Of a DNA stretch of 64,000 nt, positions 35,187-44,182 are shown in pieces. The notes under the pieces were generated by a model. That model was not told the DNA's origin. It was given only the letters and a program-made list of their open reading frames with translations, and made no database searches. The number at the start of each line of letters is the position of its first letter. The stretch's first letter is position 1. The position numbers were made by a program, and so were the translations under genes. The DNA is from Persicitalea sp038235275 (GTDB lineage: Bacteria; Bacteroidota; Bacteroidia; Cytophagales; Spirosomataceae). Location of the stretch: positions 124,001 to 188,000 of the forward strand of contig JBBSUC010000002.1 of NCBI GenBank assembly GCA_038235275.1, read 5' to 3'.

Positions 35187-38100
35187 ATGGCATCGGCAAA
35201 GAAAAAAACAGAGCCGACTCCATCGGATCATAACTTTCCCGTAGTGGGTGTCGGGGCGTCTGCGGGCGGGCTCGATGCCTTTAAGCGGTTTCTTCGGGCG
35301 CTTCCCGATAACCTGGGCATGGCCTACGTGCTGGTACAGCACCTCAATCCCTCGCACGAGAGCCTGCTGCCCGAAATTCTGACTAAGGAAACCAGCCTTC
35401 CCGTCCATGAAATTACGGACGATATCAAGCTCGTACCCGACCACATCTACATCATCCCGGAAAACAAGATACTCACCGCTACCGATGGGGTACTCAAGCT
35501 TAGCCCGCGTGATCTGGCAAAACTGCCGAATCTGCCCATCGACGTATTCTTTACCTCACTGGCCGAGGTACACACCACTTTTGCGGTGGGTGTCGTGCTG
35601 TCGGGTACGGGCAGCGACGGTACACTCGGCCTGAAAGCGATCAAAGAATACGGTGGAATCACGTTTGCGCAGGACCTGGATTCGGCCGCCTACGGGGCGA
35701 TGCCCGAAAGTGCCCTCCGGGCGGAGGTGGTCGACTTTACGTTGCCTCCCGAAAAAATCCCTTCCCAGTTGCGGCAGATCGGCCTTACTTACCAGGCGGC
35801 CCATATCGATCTGGACGGCGATGAGCGCCTGCCCAAAGAAGATGAATATGCTTTTAAGCAAATTCTGTCGCTGCTGCGCCAGCGTTCCGGCGTTGACTTC
35901 ACCTACTATAAACAGCCTACCCTTCGCCGCCGCATCGCCCGCCGGATGGCACTCAATAAAAGAACGGCCCAGTTGCCCGATTACCTCGACTACCTGCGCG
36001 AAAACCGCCACGAGCAGGACGCTCTGTTTCAGGATGTACTCATTGGCGTCACCTCTTTTTTTCGCGACCCCAAAACGTTCCAAGCCCTGACCGAAACGGT
36101 GTTTCCGGCACTGTTTAAAAATAAGGTAGCCGATGACCCGGTTCGGATCTGGGTGGCGGGTTGCTCCACGGGCGAGGAGGCCTATTCGATTGCCATCAGC
36201 CTGCACGAATTTCTGGGCAGCAAAGCGGCGGGAACCAGGATTACGATCTTTGCTTCCGATCTTTCCGCAGGAAACATCCGAAAAGCCCGGGCTGCGGTGT
36301 ACTCCAGGGAAGATGTGCAGGCCATCTCCACGACCCGGCTCAAAAACTATTTTATCCGGCATCAGGACGGCTACGAACTGAGCAAGGTCATTCGCGATCT
36401 GTGTGTGTTTGCCCCGCACAATTTTCTCAGCGACCCACCCTTTGCCAGGGTGGATCTGATTAGCTGCCGCAATGTGCTCATCTACATGGACCCTTTTTTG
36501 CAAAAGAAAGCCTTCACTACCTTTCATTACGCGCTGCGGGAAAACGGGTTCCTGTTGCTGGGAAAATCCGAAGCGGCTGGTGCTTCGTCGGAGCTGTTTA
36601 CCGTATTTGCGAAGCGCGAGAAGGTGTACGCACGCAAGTCGGTGCCCGGCCGCTTCATGCACGTGGCCACCGAACGCCGGGAAGAGTCAATGACCCAGAA
36701 AAACCATCGGGCCTCCAACTCCGGGGCCACCCAAACCGATTTTCGCAAAAGTGCCGAGGCGATTCTGCTGTCAAAATTTACCCCGGCCAGCGTCGTTGTG
36801 AACGAACAGATGGACATCGTGCACATCCACAGCACGGTCGCGCCGTTTCTGGAGCCGTCGCCCGGCAAACCCACCTTTAACCTCCTCAAAATGGCCCGCG
36901 AAGGGCTGGCTTTTGAATTGCGCAACGCCCTGCATAAGGTCAAGCAAAGTAAGGCTCCCGTTAGCAAAGAGAACATTCCGATCAAGATCAACGGTAAAGC
37001 ATCGCTCGTCACGATCGAAATAGTTCCGCTTACCGATACGGTCGAGCCGCACTACCTGGTTCTTTTCCAGCAGAAGGAAGTGGTAGCTGCCCAGCCCACC
37101 GGGGAGCCTGGCGTGGGCAAGGCTGAGCGAAAAAACCTGCAGGAGCGCGTCGTGCAGTTAGAAAAAGAGCTCTCAAATGCCCGGGAGGATATGCGCGCCA
37201 TTACCGAGGACATGGAGACTACCCACGAGGAGTTGCAAACCAGCAATGAGGAACTGCAAAGCAGCAACGAGGAGATGCAAAGCCTGAACGAAGAGCTGGA
37301 AACATCGAAGGAAGAGCTGCAGAGTACCAACGAAGAACTCACCGTAATCAACCATGAACTGCTCGACAACCAGCAGCAGCTCAACGAGGCCCGCTTGTAC
37401 GCCGAAGCCATCGTGGACACCGTCAGGCATCCGCTCGTGGTGCTTGATAAGAAACTGCGGGTGATAAAGGCCAACGCTACTTTCCACCAGAAATTCAACA
37501 CCACGGAAACAGAGGCCGAAGGAAGGCTCTTTTACGAACTACAAAACCACCGATGGGATGACCCGGCGCTGCGTAAGGGCCTGGAAAAAGTTCTGCCCCA
37601 ACACCGTTACCTTGCCGATTTGGAAATTGTGCTGAAATTCTCCGAATTACAAGAGCGAACCCTGCTATTGAACGCCCGACAGGTGATCAATGACGTAAGC
37701 AGCGAGCCGCTGATTCTGCTGGCGATCGAGGACATTACCGACCAAAAAATAACCACGGAAAAACTGAGACTTTTCGGGGAACATTTGGGAATGCAAGTGG
37801 AGGAACTAAAGCAGGTCAATGTAGGCCTGTTGGAAGAGGATATGAGGAATCGGAAGCAGACGGAGCAAAAACTGCAAGCGTTTAGTGAACAATTGGAAGT
37901 GCAGGTGGAAGAGCTGCAACTGGTCAATACGCGCCTCGGAGAATTCGCCCAGGCCGCCAGCCACGATTTGCAGGAGCCGCTCCGCAAAATACTTATGTTC
38001 AGCAGTCGCCTGCAGGCAACCGATGAGCGCCAACTGTCCAAAGAATCCCAGGCGGCCACCCTCGGCAAGATCCAGGAGGCCGCCCAAAGAATGAGCCGAC

Positions 38101-38681
38101 TCATCAGCGACCTGCTCGAATACTCCCGCCTTACCCATCACGCCGAACTTCTGAGGGCTACGGATGTGAACGTCATACTCAGTAACGTGGTCAGGGATAT
38201 GGATTTGTTGATTGCCGAAAAGAAGGCGACCGTGACCTACGAAGATATTCCCACCCTGGAAGTCATCCCCTTCCAGATCAACCAGCTTTTTCACAACCTG
38301 ATCGGCAATGCCCTGAAATTTGCAAAAGACGGGGTGCCTCCCGGAGTAAGTATCACCTCACGGACGCTTTCGCGCCTGGAAATCAACGATCTGTTTCCCC
38401 CGGCTCTGATCGACGCCGGAGAGCCGCCGTCCCACGTCGAGATAAAGGTCAGGGACAACGGCATCGGCTTTGAACAAGAATACGGCGAGCAGATATTCAC
38501 CCTCTTCCGACGCCTTCACCAGGCCGATCTTTACGGCGGCAGCGGCATTGGCCTCTCGCTTTGCAAAAAAATCGTGGAATTTCACCACGGCAAAATATCG
38601 GCCGTATCCCGGAAAAACGAAGGGGCGGAGTTTAGGATCACCCTGCCGCTGGTGCAGCCAAAACGCCGTGTACAGGTCTGA
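35187..38681 (+). CDS. CheB/CheR fusion with PAS region and histidine kinase
   Basis: A 1164-residue multidomain protein. CheB methylesterase: S25 (GASAGG), H52 (LVQHL) and D144 (SGTGSDG). CheR methyltransferase: about 215-475, with FFRDPKTFQ and GCSTGEEAYS near 324. Then come PAS-like parts, a long coiled coil around 650-735 made of ELQSxNEEL heptads, another PAS, and a histidine kinase with H925 region ASHDLQEPL and ATPase motifs NLIGNALKF, DNGIGF and GSGIGLSL. There is no receiver at the N-terminus of CheB and no transmembrane segment. Similar fusions are common in Bacteroidota and are not tied to flagella. Its partner regulator is unknown. It is separated from the hybrid sensor by 68 bp. 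Confidence 0.92.
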   Translation: MASAKKKTEPTPSDHNFPVVGVGASAGGLDAFKRFLRALPDNLGMAYVLVQHLNPSHESLLPEILTKETSLPVHEITDDIKLVPDHIYIIPENKILTATDGVLKLSPRDLAKLPNLPIDVFFTSLAEVHTTFAVGVVLSGTGSDGTLGLKAIKEYGGITFAQDLDSAAYGAMPESALRAEVVDFTLPPEKIPSQLRQIGLTYQAAHIDLDGDERLPKEDEYAFKQILSLLRQRSGVDFTYYKQPTLRRRIARRMALNKRTAQLPDYLDYLRENRHEQDALFQDVLIGVTSFFRDPKTFQALTETVFPALFKNKVADDPVRIWVAGCSTGEEAYSIAISLHEFLGSKAAGTRITIFASDLSAGNIRKARAAVYSREDVQAISTTRLKNYFIRHQDGYELSKVIRDLCVFAPHNFLSDPPFARVDLISCRNVLIYMDPFLQKKAFTTFHYALRENGFLLLGKSEAAGASSELFTVFAKREKVYARKSVPGRFMHVATERREESMTQKNHRASNSGATQTDFRKSAEAILLSKFTPASVVVNEQMDIVHIHSTVAPFLEPSPGKPTFNLLKMAREGLAFELRNALHKVKQSKAPVSKENIPIKINGKASLVTIEIVPLTDTVEPHYLVLFQQKEVVAAQPTGEPGVGKAERKNLQERVVQLEKELSNAREDMRAITEDMETTHEELQTSNEELQSSNEEMQSLNEELETSKEELQSTNEELTVINHELLDNQQQLNEARLYAEAIVDTVRHPLVVLDKKLRVIKANATFHQKFNTTETEAEGRLFYELQNHRWDDPALRKGLEKVLPQHRYLADLEIVLKFSELQERTLLLNARQVINDVSSEPLILLAIEDITDQKITTEKLRLFGEHLGMQVEELKQVNVGLLEEDMRNRKQTEQKLQAFSEQLEVQVEELQLVNTRLGEFAQAASHDLQEPLRKILMFSSRLQATDERQLSKESQAATLGKIQEAAQRMSRLISDLLEYSRLTHHAELLRATDVNVILSNVVRDMDLLIAEKKATVTYEDIPTLEVIPFQINQLFHNLIGNALKFAKDGVPPGVSITSRTLSRLEINDLFPPALIDAGEPPSHVEIKVRDNGIGFEQEYGEQIFTLFRRLHQADLYGGSGIGLSLCKKIVEFHHGKISAVSRKNEGAEFRITLPLVQPKRRVQV

Positions 38682-38721
38682 CCGCATTCAGAAAAAGGCA
38701 CTGTGAATAAAATGGTATTAC

Positions 38722-38740
38722 GCCCTTTCAGGGCTTTGTT
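38722..38740 (+). terminator. weak terminator after the CheB/CheR gene
   Basis: GCCCT and AGGGC (38722-38734) form a short stem with a TTC loop, followed by TTTGTT. The short stem makes this tentative. Confidence 0.4.
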
Positions 38741-38816
38741 AGTTTGTGTTTACGCGTTAATTCATCCAGCAATAAATTAACCCATCTTCGGTGCAGAAAG
38801 CCAATAAAGGGTCCTG

Positions 38817-39926
38817 CTAACCAATGGCTTCGTTAAAGTGCGGGGTACCAAATCTGCGCAAACTGACTATGTGAGATTTCAGAGCAGAAATAAAAGTGTC
38901 ATTCACGCAGTAGTTCAAGCCAAATTCCTCAGCCGTTTTCTTGACAATGGGAGCCAGGGCAGCATAATGCACATGACACACCTTTGGAAACAAATGGTGT
39001 TCTATCTGAAAATTCAGCCCGCCTACGTACCAGCCAAGCCATTTATTACGGGGAGAAAAGTCAACCGTTGTTTCAAGTTGATGAATCGCCCAGTCATTTT
39101 CAATTACCCCCTCGGAATTTGCCACCGGGTAGTGGGTACCGTCCACTGAGTGGGCTAATTGAAAAATGACGGTCAGCATCAATCCCGAGGTAAAATGCAT
39201 GAGTGAAAAACCCAGGAGAATTTCTAAAAAAGGGATATTGAAAACGAGTACCGGAAGCAAGAAAAGTACGCCAAAATAGATAATTTTTAGCCCAATTAAT
39301 CCCGCCAGTAGCTTACGATTTTCAGCAATCGACTGGCGGAGCAGTCCCGATTTGATAAAGGTGTAAAATTGCAGAAAATCTTTTACCAGAACCCAATATA
39401 GGGTGAGAATTCCGTAAAAGAAAAAAGCGTAAATCCACTGAAATCGGTGAAACCAGGTAGCGCCTGAGTCAGGGGAAAGTTTTATGATTTTCCGATCTTT
39501 AATATCCTCGTCTACCTCAGGTACGTTGGTGTAAGTGTGATGTAGAATGTTATGCTGAAGCTTCCAGTTTAAGACCCCGACTCCCGCCAGATTTATGGTA
39601 TAACCCATCCATTTATTTACCGTCGGATTCTTCGAAAAGGCGCCATGATTCGCATCATGCATTACACTCATGCCTATGCCGGATATCCCCAACCCCATGA
39701 CAAACCATAAAAGCAGGCTAATCCAAAGCGGTGGGTTGGTAAACAGGAGAACGAAGAACGGGACAATGTACGCAGATACCAAAACAATGCTTTTGATGGT
39801 CATTGCTTTATTTCCGTACCGTGATTTATTTGTTTGTTCAAAGTACTCATCTACCCTTTTTTTTAATGTGGAGAAAAAAAGACTTTTCTGGGCAGGATGA
39901 AATTTAATTTTTGAATACGTGTCCAT
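38817..39926 (-). CDS. membrane fatty acid desaturase (acyl-lipid/acyl-CoA type)
   Basis: A 369-residue integral-membrane di-iron enzyme that puts a double bond into an acyl chain. The three histidine boxes are HDANH (90-94), HNILHH (125-130) and QIEHHLFP near residue 310. A Gln in place of the first His of the third box (QxxHH) is typical of front-end (delta-5/delta-6-like) desaturases. Hydrophobic pairs lie at 48-80, about 175-200 and 205-250. No cytochrome b5 domain is fused. Which bond is made is not predictable. It is divergent from the LuxR-type gene across a palindrome-bearing spacer. Confidence 0.9.
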   Translation of the reverse strand: MDTYSKIKFHPAQKSLFFSTLKKRVDEYFEQTNKSRYGNKAMTIKSIVLVSAYIVPFFVLLFTNPPLWISLLLWFVMGLGISGIGMSVMHDANHGAFSKNPTVNKWMGYTINLAGVGVLNWKLQHNILHHTYTNVPEVDEDIKDRKIIKLSPDSGATWFHRFQWIYAFFFYGILTLYWVLVKDFLQFYTFIKSGLLRQSIAENRKLLAGLIGLKIIYFGVLFLLPVLVFNIPFLEILLGFSLMHFTSGLMLTVIFQLAHSVDGTHYPVANSEGVIENDWAIHQLETTVDFSPRNKWLGWYVGGLNFQIEHHLFPKVCHVHYAALAPIVKKTAEEFGLNYCVNDTFISALKSHIVSLRRFGTPHFNEAIG

Positions 39927-40043
39927 GAAGATGAAGCATTTAGATTTAGTGACTTATTTGTCGAATGACTGAGGAATAAGTTCTAAAAGCTAAGCTCGTC
40001 CACGATCCTTTCTTGGGGTAACAACGCTGATAACTACCTCTTG

Positions 40044-40091
40044 TTGTATAAATTTATACAATTAATTGCGTAATAAGATACAATTAACTGC
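40044..40091. promoter_or_regulatory. palindrome and phased direct repeats between desaturase and LuxR genes
   Basis: TTGTATAAATTTATACAA (40044-40061) is a perfect 18-bp palindrome. Overlapping its right half, ATACAATTAATTGC (40056-40069) is repeated as ATACAATTAACTGC (40078-40091), 13 of 14 matching and 22 bp apart, two DNA turns. This is a strong operator candidate in the 340-bp spacer between the divergent desaturase and regulator genes. No other gene was seen in that spacer. Confidence 0.6.
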
Positions 40092-40266
40092 AATACTACT
40101 CACTGCAAGCTTTAAATAATTTTCCATCCCGTATCTCTATTTTTTACGTCCACAAATGGGCGACTTTAAAATATTTGCGACTTTAATTAGATCAACAGCG
40201 TTACTACACCACAGATCGGGTATTTGCATCGAATCGCCCTATTCCGTTACAATCTGGCCCGACTAC

Positions 40267-40914
40267 ATGATTATCTCTAATGAGCCCTCTTACCTGACCA
40301 TAGTAATACTTGACACGCGCCCTATAACCAGGATGGGGCTGGCCGTCCTGATCAGACAGAATTCTGAAAACATTACCGTCATCGAGGCTCAAAATGTGGC
40401 ACAGTTTCAACGTGACAACCAAAAGGTCGTGCCAGGCCTTTTCATTTCGGTGCTGGATGACCAATCGGCGATTAGAAATGACCAGTTGGCCCTTGAAATA
40501 AAAAAAAGGTTTCCTTTCTGCTTCTTGATTATTTACGGTGAGGAACAATCGCCTCAGCAGGCGATCGCAAGTTTGAAATCAGGAGTTAACGGCTTTTTCT
40601 CCAAGAATGCGGATTTAATTGAGCTTTCAGGCTGCATCGATAGAGTGATGGCCGGGGAGATATACCTTTCGCCGGTGTATATGCAGATTCTGTTTGCTTT
40701 TCTACTTGCCCGCCATACGGTACATGAAATGCGGGACATCCTCACTCCCCGTCAGTATGAGATTGCCGAGTATCTGGTGCAAGGTCTTTCCACCACTGCT
40801 ATCGCCGAAAAAGCAGGCCTGCATATTTCTACGGTCAGTAGATTCAAGGCGACTATATTCTCTAAACTGGGCGTTGACAACATTCTCGAATTAAAAGAAA
40901 TCTCAGAAATATAG
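40267..40914 (+). CDS. LuxR-type response regulator with degenerate receiver
   Basis: A 215-residue regulator from ATG 40267. The C-terminal LuxR HTH is clear: LTPRQYEIAEYLVQGLSTTA, then AEKAGLHISTVSRFKATIFS. The N-terminal half folds like a receiver (VILDTRPITRMGLAVLI, LKSGVNGFFSKNAD with the conserved Lys), but the strand that should end in the phosphorylated Asp reads PGLFISVLDD, so the acceptor seems missing or displaced. It would then act without classical phosphorylation. The frame continues upstream to 40156, but that region is spacer-like. No kinase is adjacent. It may act on the operator-like repeats upstream, which is a guess. Confidence 0.82.
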   Translation: MIISNEPSYLTIVILDTRPITRMGLAVLIRQNSENITVIEAQNVAQFQRDNQKVVPGLFISVLDDQSAIRNDQLALEIKKRFPFCFLIIYGEEQSPQQAIASLKSGVNGFFSKNADLIELSGCIDRVMAGEIYLSPVYMQILFAFLLARHTVHEMRDILTPRQYEIAEYLVQGLSTTAIAEKAGLHISTVSRFKATIFSKLGVDNILELKEISEI

Positions 40915-40928
40915 ACGCGTGTTCGCAT

Positions 40929-41957
40929 TCAGGCAAACGTGATGGGATCGGGGTTGGCGTCCAGCAGGATGTCGGCAATTCTTTCCAAATCGGCATCGTG
41001 ACGCTGAGCGGTGGCATTTCCCAATTCGCTGAGCGCCCGGAGATTCTCATCTGATGCGTCGTCTATATCCGAGTTGGCGTTTCCCATATTATCGGGCTGA
41101 ATCCGCACGTACTGATTGCGACACCCCGCCGCCGAGAAAATCTTGTCGAGGTGGTAGTTGGTGGTCGCCGAGGCTCCCGACATCATGATATCGATAACGG
41201 GTCTTACCCAACCGACCGCGCCCCAGTCTTTGGCGTGATCGTATTCATAAGCGCGATTACTGGAACCCGTTCCCAGCGACACGATGAACATATCTTCCGT
41301 AGTGGGGTTGCTGTCGCCGTTGCGTACTTCCGAGTAAGCACCGAGGGCGGGATTATTCATGAATAGTCCGCCATCGACGAGCGGATAAGATTTTCCGTCC
41401 AGGGCTTTAATGCGGGCGGCTTCGAAGTAGGTAGGAGCTGCCGACGTGGCCCGGGCCACATCTTTGACCAGGAAGTCGTACCCATTGCCCCGGCGAATGG
41501 CGTCGTGCTGGGTGAAAAAGAACTCGACCCGCTCCTCGATGTCATAGGCCGTGATCAGGCAGGGTTTCAACAATTGGCTGAGCTTCGTTTCGCCCATGTA
41601 TTGCTTCAGGCGCTTTTCCAGTTCAGCGGCGTCGTACTTTTCGTCCGAGATACCATCTTGAGTGCGTACGCGCTGCCAGAACGATACGTCGAAAATGTCG
41701 TCGCCGTACTCAAGGTAAAGCGCCACGGCTTCCTCGGCAGAGAATCGCGCTTTCGTGAGGTCGTCGGCCGACGGACAAAGGTAGATGCAGGTCAGAATAG
41801 CACCCGTGCTGGTGCCGGCAAAAAAGTCGAAGTAGTCGGCCAACCGGGCCTGAGGATTTTGGGTACGCTGCTGAATTTTACTTTCCAGGGCGGTGAGGAC
41901 TTGGCCGGGAACGATACCTCTGATGCCGCCACCGTCGATCGATAAGATCTTTTTCAT
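40929..41957 (-). CDS. patatin-like phospholipase
   Basis: A 342-residue lipid acyl hydrolase. The oxyanion motif GGGIRG is at 9-14, the nucleophile S50 lies in GTSTG (48-52), and the second dyad residue D195 in DGG (195-197). The start ATG 41957 opens MKKILSIDGGG, as in the family; the longer frame adds nine unrelated residues. No signal peptide is seen, so the enzyme is probably cytosolic or exported by another route. It converges with the LuxR gene, 14 bp apart. CBASS-type effectors include patatins, but no nucleotide cyclase lies nearby, so a defence role is not supported. Confidence 0.92.
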   Translation of the reverse strand: MKKILSIDGGGIRGIVPGQVLTALESKIQQRTQNPQARLADYFDFFAGTSTGAILTCIYLCPSADDLTKARFSAEEAVALYLEYGDDIFDVSFWQRVRTQDGISDEKYDAAELEKRLKQYMGETKLSQLLKPCLITAYDIEERVEFFFTQHDAIRRGNGYDFLVKDVARATSAAPTYFEAARIKALDGKSYPLVDGGLFMNNPALGAYSEVRNGDSNPTTEDMFIVSLGTGSSNRAYEYDHAKDWGAVGWVRPVIDIMMSGASATTNYHLDKIFSAAGCRNQYVRIQPDNMGNANSDIDDASDENLRALSELGNATAQRHDADLERIADILLDANPDPITFA

Positions 41958-42132
41958 AAGTTGTCTTTTTAAGGTATGCCCCAAAAGTTAGTTTTTTAAT
42001 TTTCTGGCATAGTTGAAGTAAATAAATATTAGATACTTATTTATCTAACTAAAATAAACATTCCTTCCTTAAAAATACACTTACATGCTTTATAACTGAT
42101 AATAAACTACCAGATTATGTGGCCGAAATTAC

Positions 42133-42252
42133 TCAATTGACAATTTGGTTCGCCCAACCGTTGAAAAGCAGCGATTTACCCATCAGCAGCCACTCGGCTC
42201 CTTTCTTCGGGAAATCAGGCAGCACTTTGTAAAGCCAAGAGGCCACAGAAAC
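42133..42252 (-). pseudogene. possible C-terminal remnant of a lost gene
   Basis: In an otherwise gene-free spacer (41958-42308) the minus strand has 39 open codons bounded by stops. They read protein-like: SWLYKVLPDFPKKGAEWLLM, ending WANQIVN before TGA at 42133-42135. There is no clear start codon with an upstream site. The family is not recognised; it may be the tail of a deleted gene or chance. The rest of the spacer (42000-42120) is AT-rich and empty. Confidence 0.25.
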
Positions 42253-42308
42253 CTACGAATTTCTCCATTTACCGATGGAACCCTCCGGTAGGCAGTAAGG
42301 GCATTGCC

Positions 42309-43904
42309 TCATTCTTTCACCACTTTCAGCACCAGCCCCGGTGCCGATATATCTCCCGCGCTGGCTGCGGAAGTGCCAATCTGGTCGATCACATCGCCCG
42401 GAATAGTCATAGTATTTCCTTCGATCTTGACTTTTTTGGTAATATCTGCGGCTTGTTCGGCTAATAAATCCTGTGCATAAATGGTCGCTCCGACGGGTAT
42501 TCTCTCCTCAAAAATTAGCGTCAGCGACTTGTAATGACCGAATATGCCAACGAGTTGTCCGACCTCCAGTTCTCTAAACGTGATATCCGCCTTGGGGTGC
42601 TGCCAGCTTTTACCAGGCGTCACGCGGCCTTCGGTGGCGATGGCGACAGCCCCGCTCGGAAATTTCGAAGCCATCACGTAGGGGGCAAGTCCCTCGAACC
42701 GTAATTCGGGCAGTGGGGTATTGCGCGCCATGATGGCCGGGGCGCTCTGCCGAACCATTTTGCCGTGGGTGCTGGTCATCCAGGTGTCGCTATCTTGGAA
42801 TAAAGTGCTATCGACCAGAAAATTCTCCGACGCCAGGTAGGTACCAAAGTTAGCGGGCATGGGTGGGGCAATTCGTTGCCACCGGGCCAGGCGGTCCATT
42901 TCGTCGAGTCGTTGGTCCACATGCCGATCGCCGGCGATTTGCAAATGGAAATCTTTGCCCTTGTACAGACGGGGTGTTTTCATCGGGTGCCGCTTCACGC
43001 TCACCAACAGCCCCAGCGCCGCCGCAACGTTGCAATCATCCTGAATATTGAGCGTCGCTCGGTACTGCGCTTTTCCGGTCGTTTGAAGCAACAGATCGTG
43101 TACCCGTTGCATGGTGGTGGCGCTAACCAAGAGCGGAGCCGCGTCGTAGGTGCGAAATACGTCGGTGTTTTCGATAATTTTCAGCGCCAGGTCGCGCAAT
43201 ACCCCGTTATTAGCCTCATAGACTGAGGGGTACACTTTCCTGCCCGGTTCAGCCCAGCGGGGATTCAGGGGTCCATTCGAGCCAGAAACGTGTTCGAGGG
43301 TGAGGGCCGGATAAATTTCGTCCTTCACCTTAGTGGCTTCAAAGTGCTTCGTATCACCCCCGTCGATTTTCCAGTACCCGATGCCCGCGTATTGGCTCCA
43401 TTCCACAAATTTGCGCATGTCTTCGTCGGTAGGATCACCCCGCACCCACAAGCCCAGCCCCCGCCAACCCAGCGCCTTGATGTCTTCGTTCATTTGCCGG
43501 ATACGGTCTTTGGGTGCCAGCGACGCGTACCTCGGAAAATCAGTGGTGTCCATAATCATGGTAAAAAAAGTCTCCCCCGGCAGACTCTTATCCTGCCAGC
43601 CGTGGTCGATCAGAAAGTAAAAATCGCTGCGGGTCTTGGGCAGCATCAACCTGGCCATACCCTCAGGGCCAAATATGTTTTCTTCGTTCATACCCTCCCG
43701 GGCCGCCGGATTCGTAAACACCTCGTCCGCGCTTGGATTGGTTACGGGCTGGCCTTTCAGGATCAGGTAGTTTTGCCAGTACCAGGTACACCAGTAGTTG
43801 GGAGCTTTGCCGGGTTCGGTCGGGACGAGGTTGACGGAAGCTTGCTGGGTTTTGCAACCTGCGATGGCGAGAAGCAAAAGACAGAAATAAACTTGGGGTC
43901 GCAT
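42309..43904 (-). CDS. lipoprotein with glycosidase-like TIM barrel, family unclear
   Basis: A 531-residue outer-envelope protein with lipobox C17 (LLLAIAGC) from ATG 43904. The N-terminal half reads like a (beta/alpha)8 barrel: FYFLIDHGWQ, ALGWRGLGLWVRGD, then IGYWKIDGGDTKHF at 176-189. A strand ending in KIDGGD resembles the nucleophile strand of clan GH-D enzymes (alpha-galactosidase types), making D181 a candidate. The C-terminal 150 residues look like beta-sandwich modules (SPSG...AIATEGRV, GHYKSLTLIFEE). It is adjacent to SusC/SusD and divergent from them, which suits a glycan-degrading role. I cannot name a GH family, so the activity is inferred only. Confidence 0.7.
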   Translation of the reverse strand: MRPQVYFCLLLLAIAGCKTQQASVNLVPTEPGKAPNYWCTWYWQNYLILKGQPVTNPSADEVFTNPAAREGMNEENIFGPEGMARLMLPKTRSDFYFLIDHGWQDKSLPGETFFTMIMDTTDFPRYASLAPKDRIRQMNEDIKALGWRGLGLWVRGDPTDEDMRKFVEWSQYAGIGYWKIDGGDTKHFEATKVKDEIYPALTLEHVSGSNGPLNPRWAEPGRKVYPSVYEANNGVLRDLALKIIENTDVFRTYDAAPLLVSATTMQRVHDLLLQTTGKAQYRATLNIQDDCNVAAALGLLVSVKRHPMKTPRLYKGKDFHLQIAGDRHVDQRLDEMDRLARWQRIAPPMPANFGTYLASENFLVDSTLFQDSDTWMTSTHGKMVRQSAPAIMARNTPLPELRFEGLAPYVMASKFPSGAVAIATEGRVTPGKSWQHPKADITFRELEVGQLVGIFGHYKSLTLIFEERIPVGATIYAQDLLAEQAADITKKVKIEGNTMTIPGDVIDQIGTSAASAGDISAPGLVLKVVKE

Positions 43905-44145
43905 GGATTCAGGGTTTTTGAATAGCTTCAAGAAGGCTAGGCACAAAGAAATCTCATTTTGCTTACCCTAATGTTTCAATTTAAGGCTAATTTTATTCCA
44001 AAATAGCCGGAGTTATTAAGAAAAGGCCCGCTATGGCTCAAAGGCTCACGGAATAAACGACTTACGCTGCCTCACCTTCGACCAACCCAGGCTACCTGCG
44101 ACAATTTGACCCCTATTTTGAGATGCAGCCAAGCCTTTTTTGGCC

Positions 44146-44153
44146 TAAATTTG
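44146..44153 (+). promoter_or_regulatory. candidate -7 element of the susC promoter
   Basis: TAAATTTG fits TAnnTTTG and sits 29 bp before the SusC start at 44183. A TTTG at 44117-44120 could be the -33 box, but the 25-bp gap is longer than usual. The 278-bp spacer before susC contains no other gene. Confidence 0.5.
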
Positions 44154-44182
44154 TAGTATTAATTCATTTCAAAACCACAATT

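Noticed and set aside
35556..36662. 368-codon minus-strand frame opposite the CheB/CheR gene
   Set aside because: CheB and CheR motifs are on the plus strand; the opposite frame has no recognisable features.
37210..37350. Apparent tandem DNA repeat in the CheB/CheR gene
   Set aside because: It encodes the ELQSxNEEL coiled-coil heptads typical of this protein family and is not an independent repeat element.
40929..41957. Patatin as a CBASS-type defence effector
   Set aside because: No cyclase, E1/E2 or sensor gene is adjacent; only a LuxR regulator converges on it.
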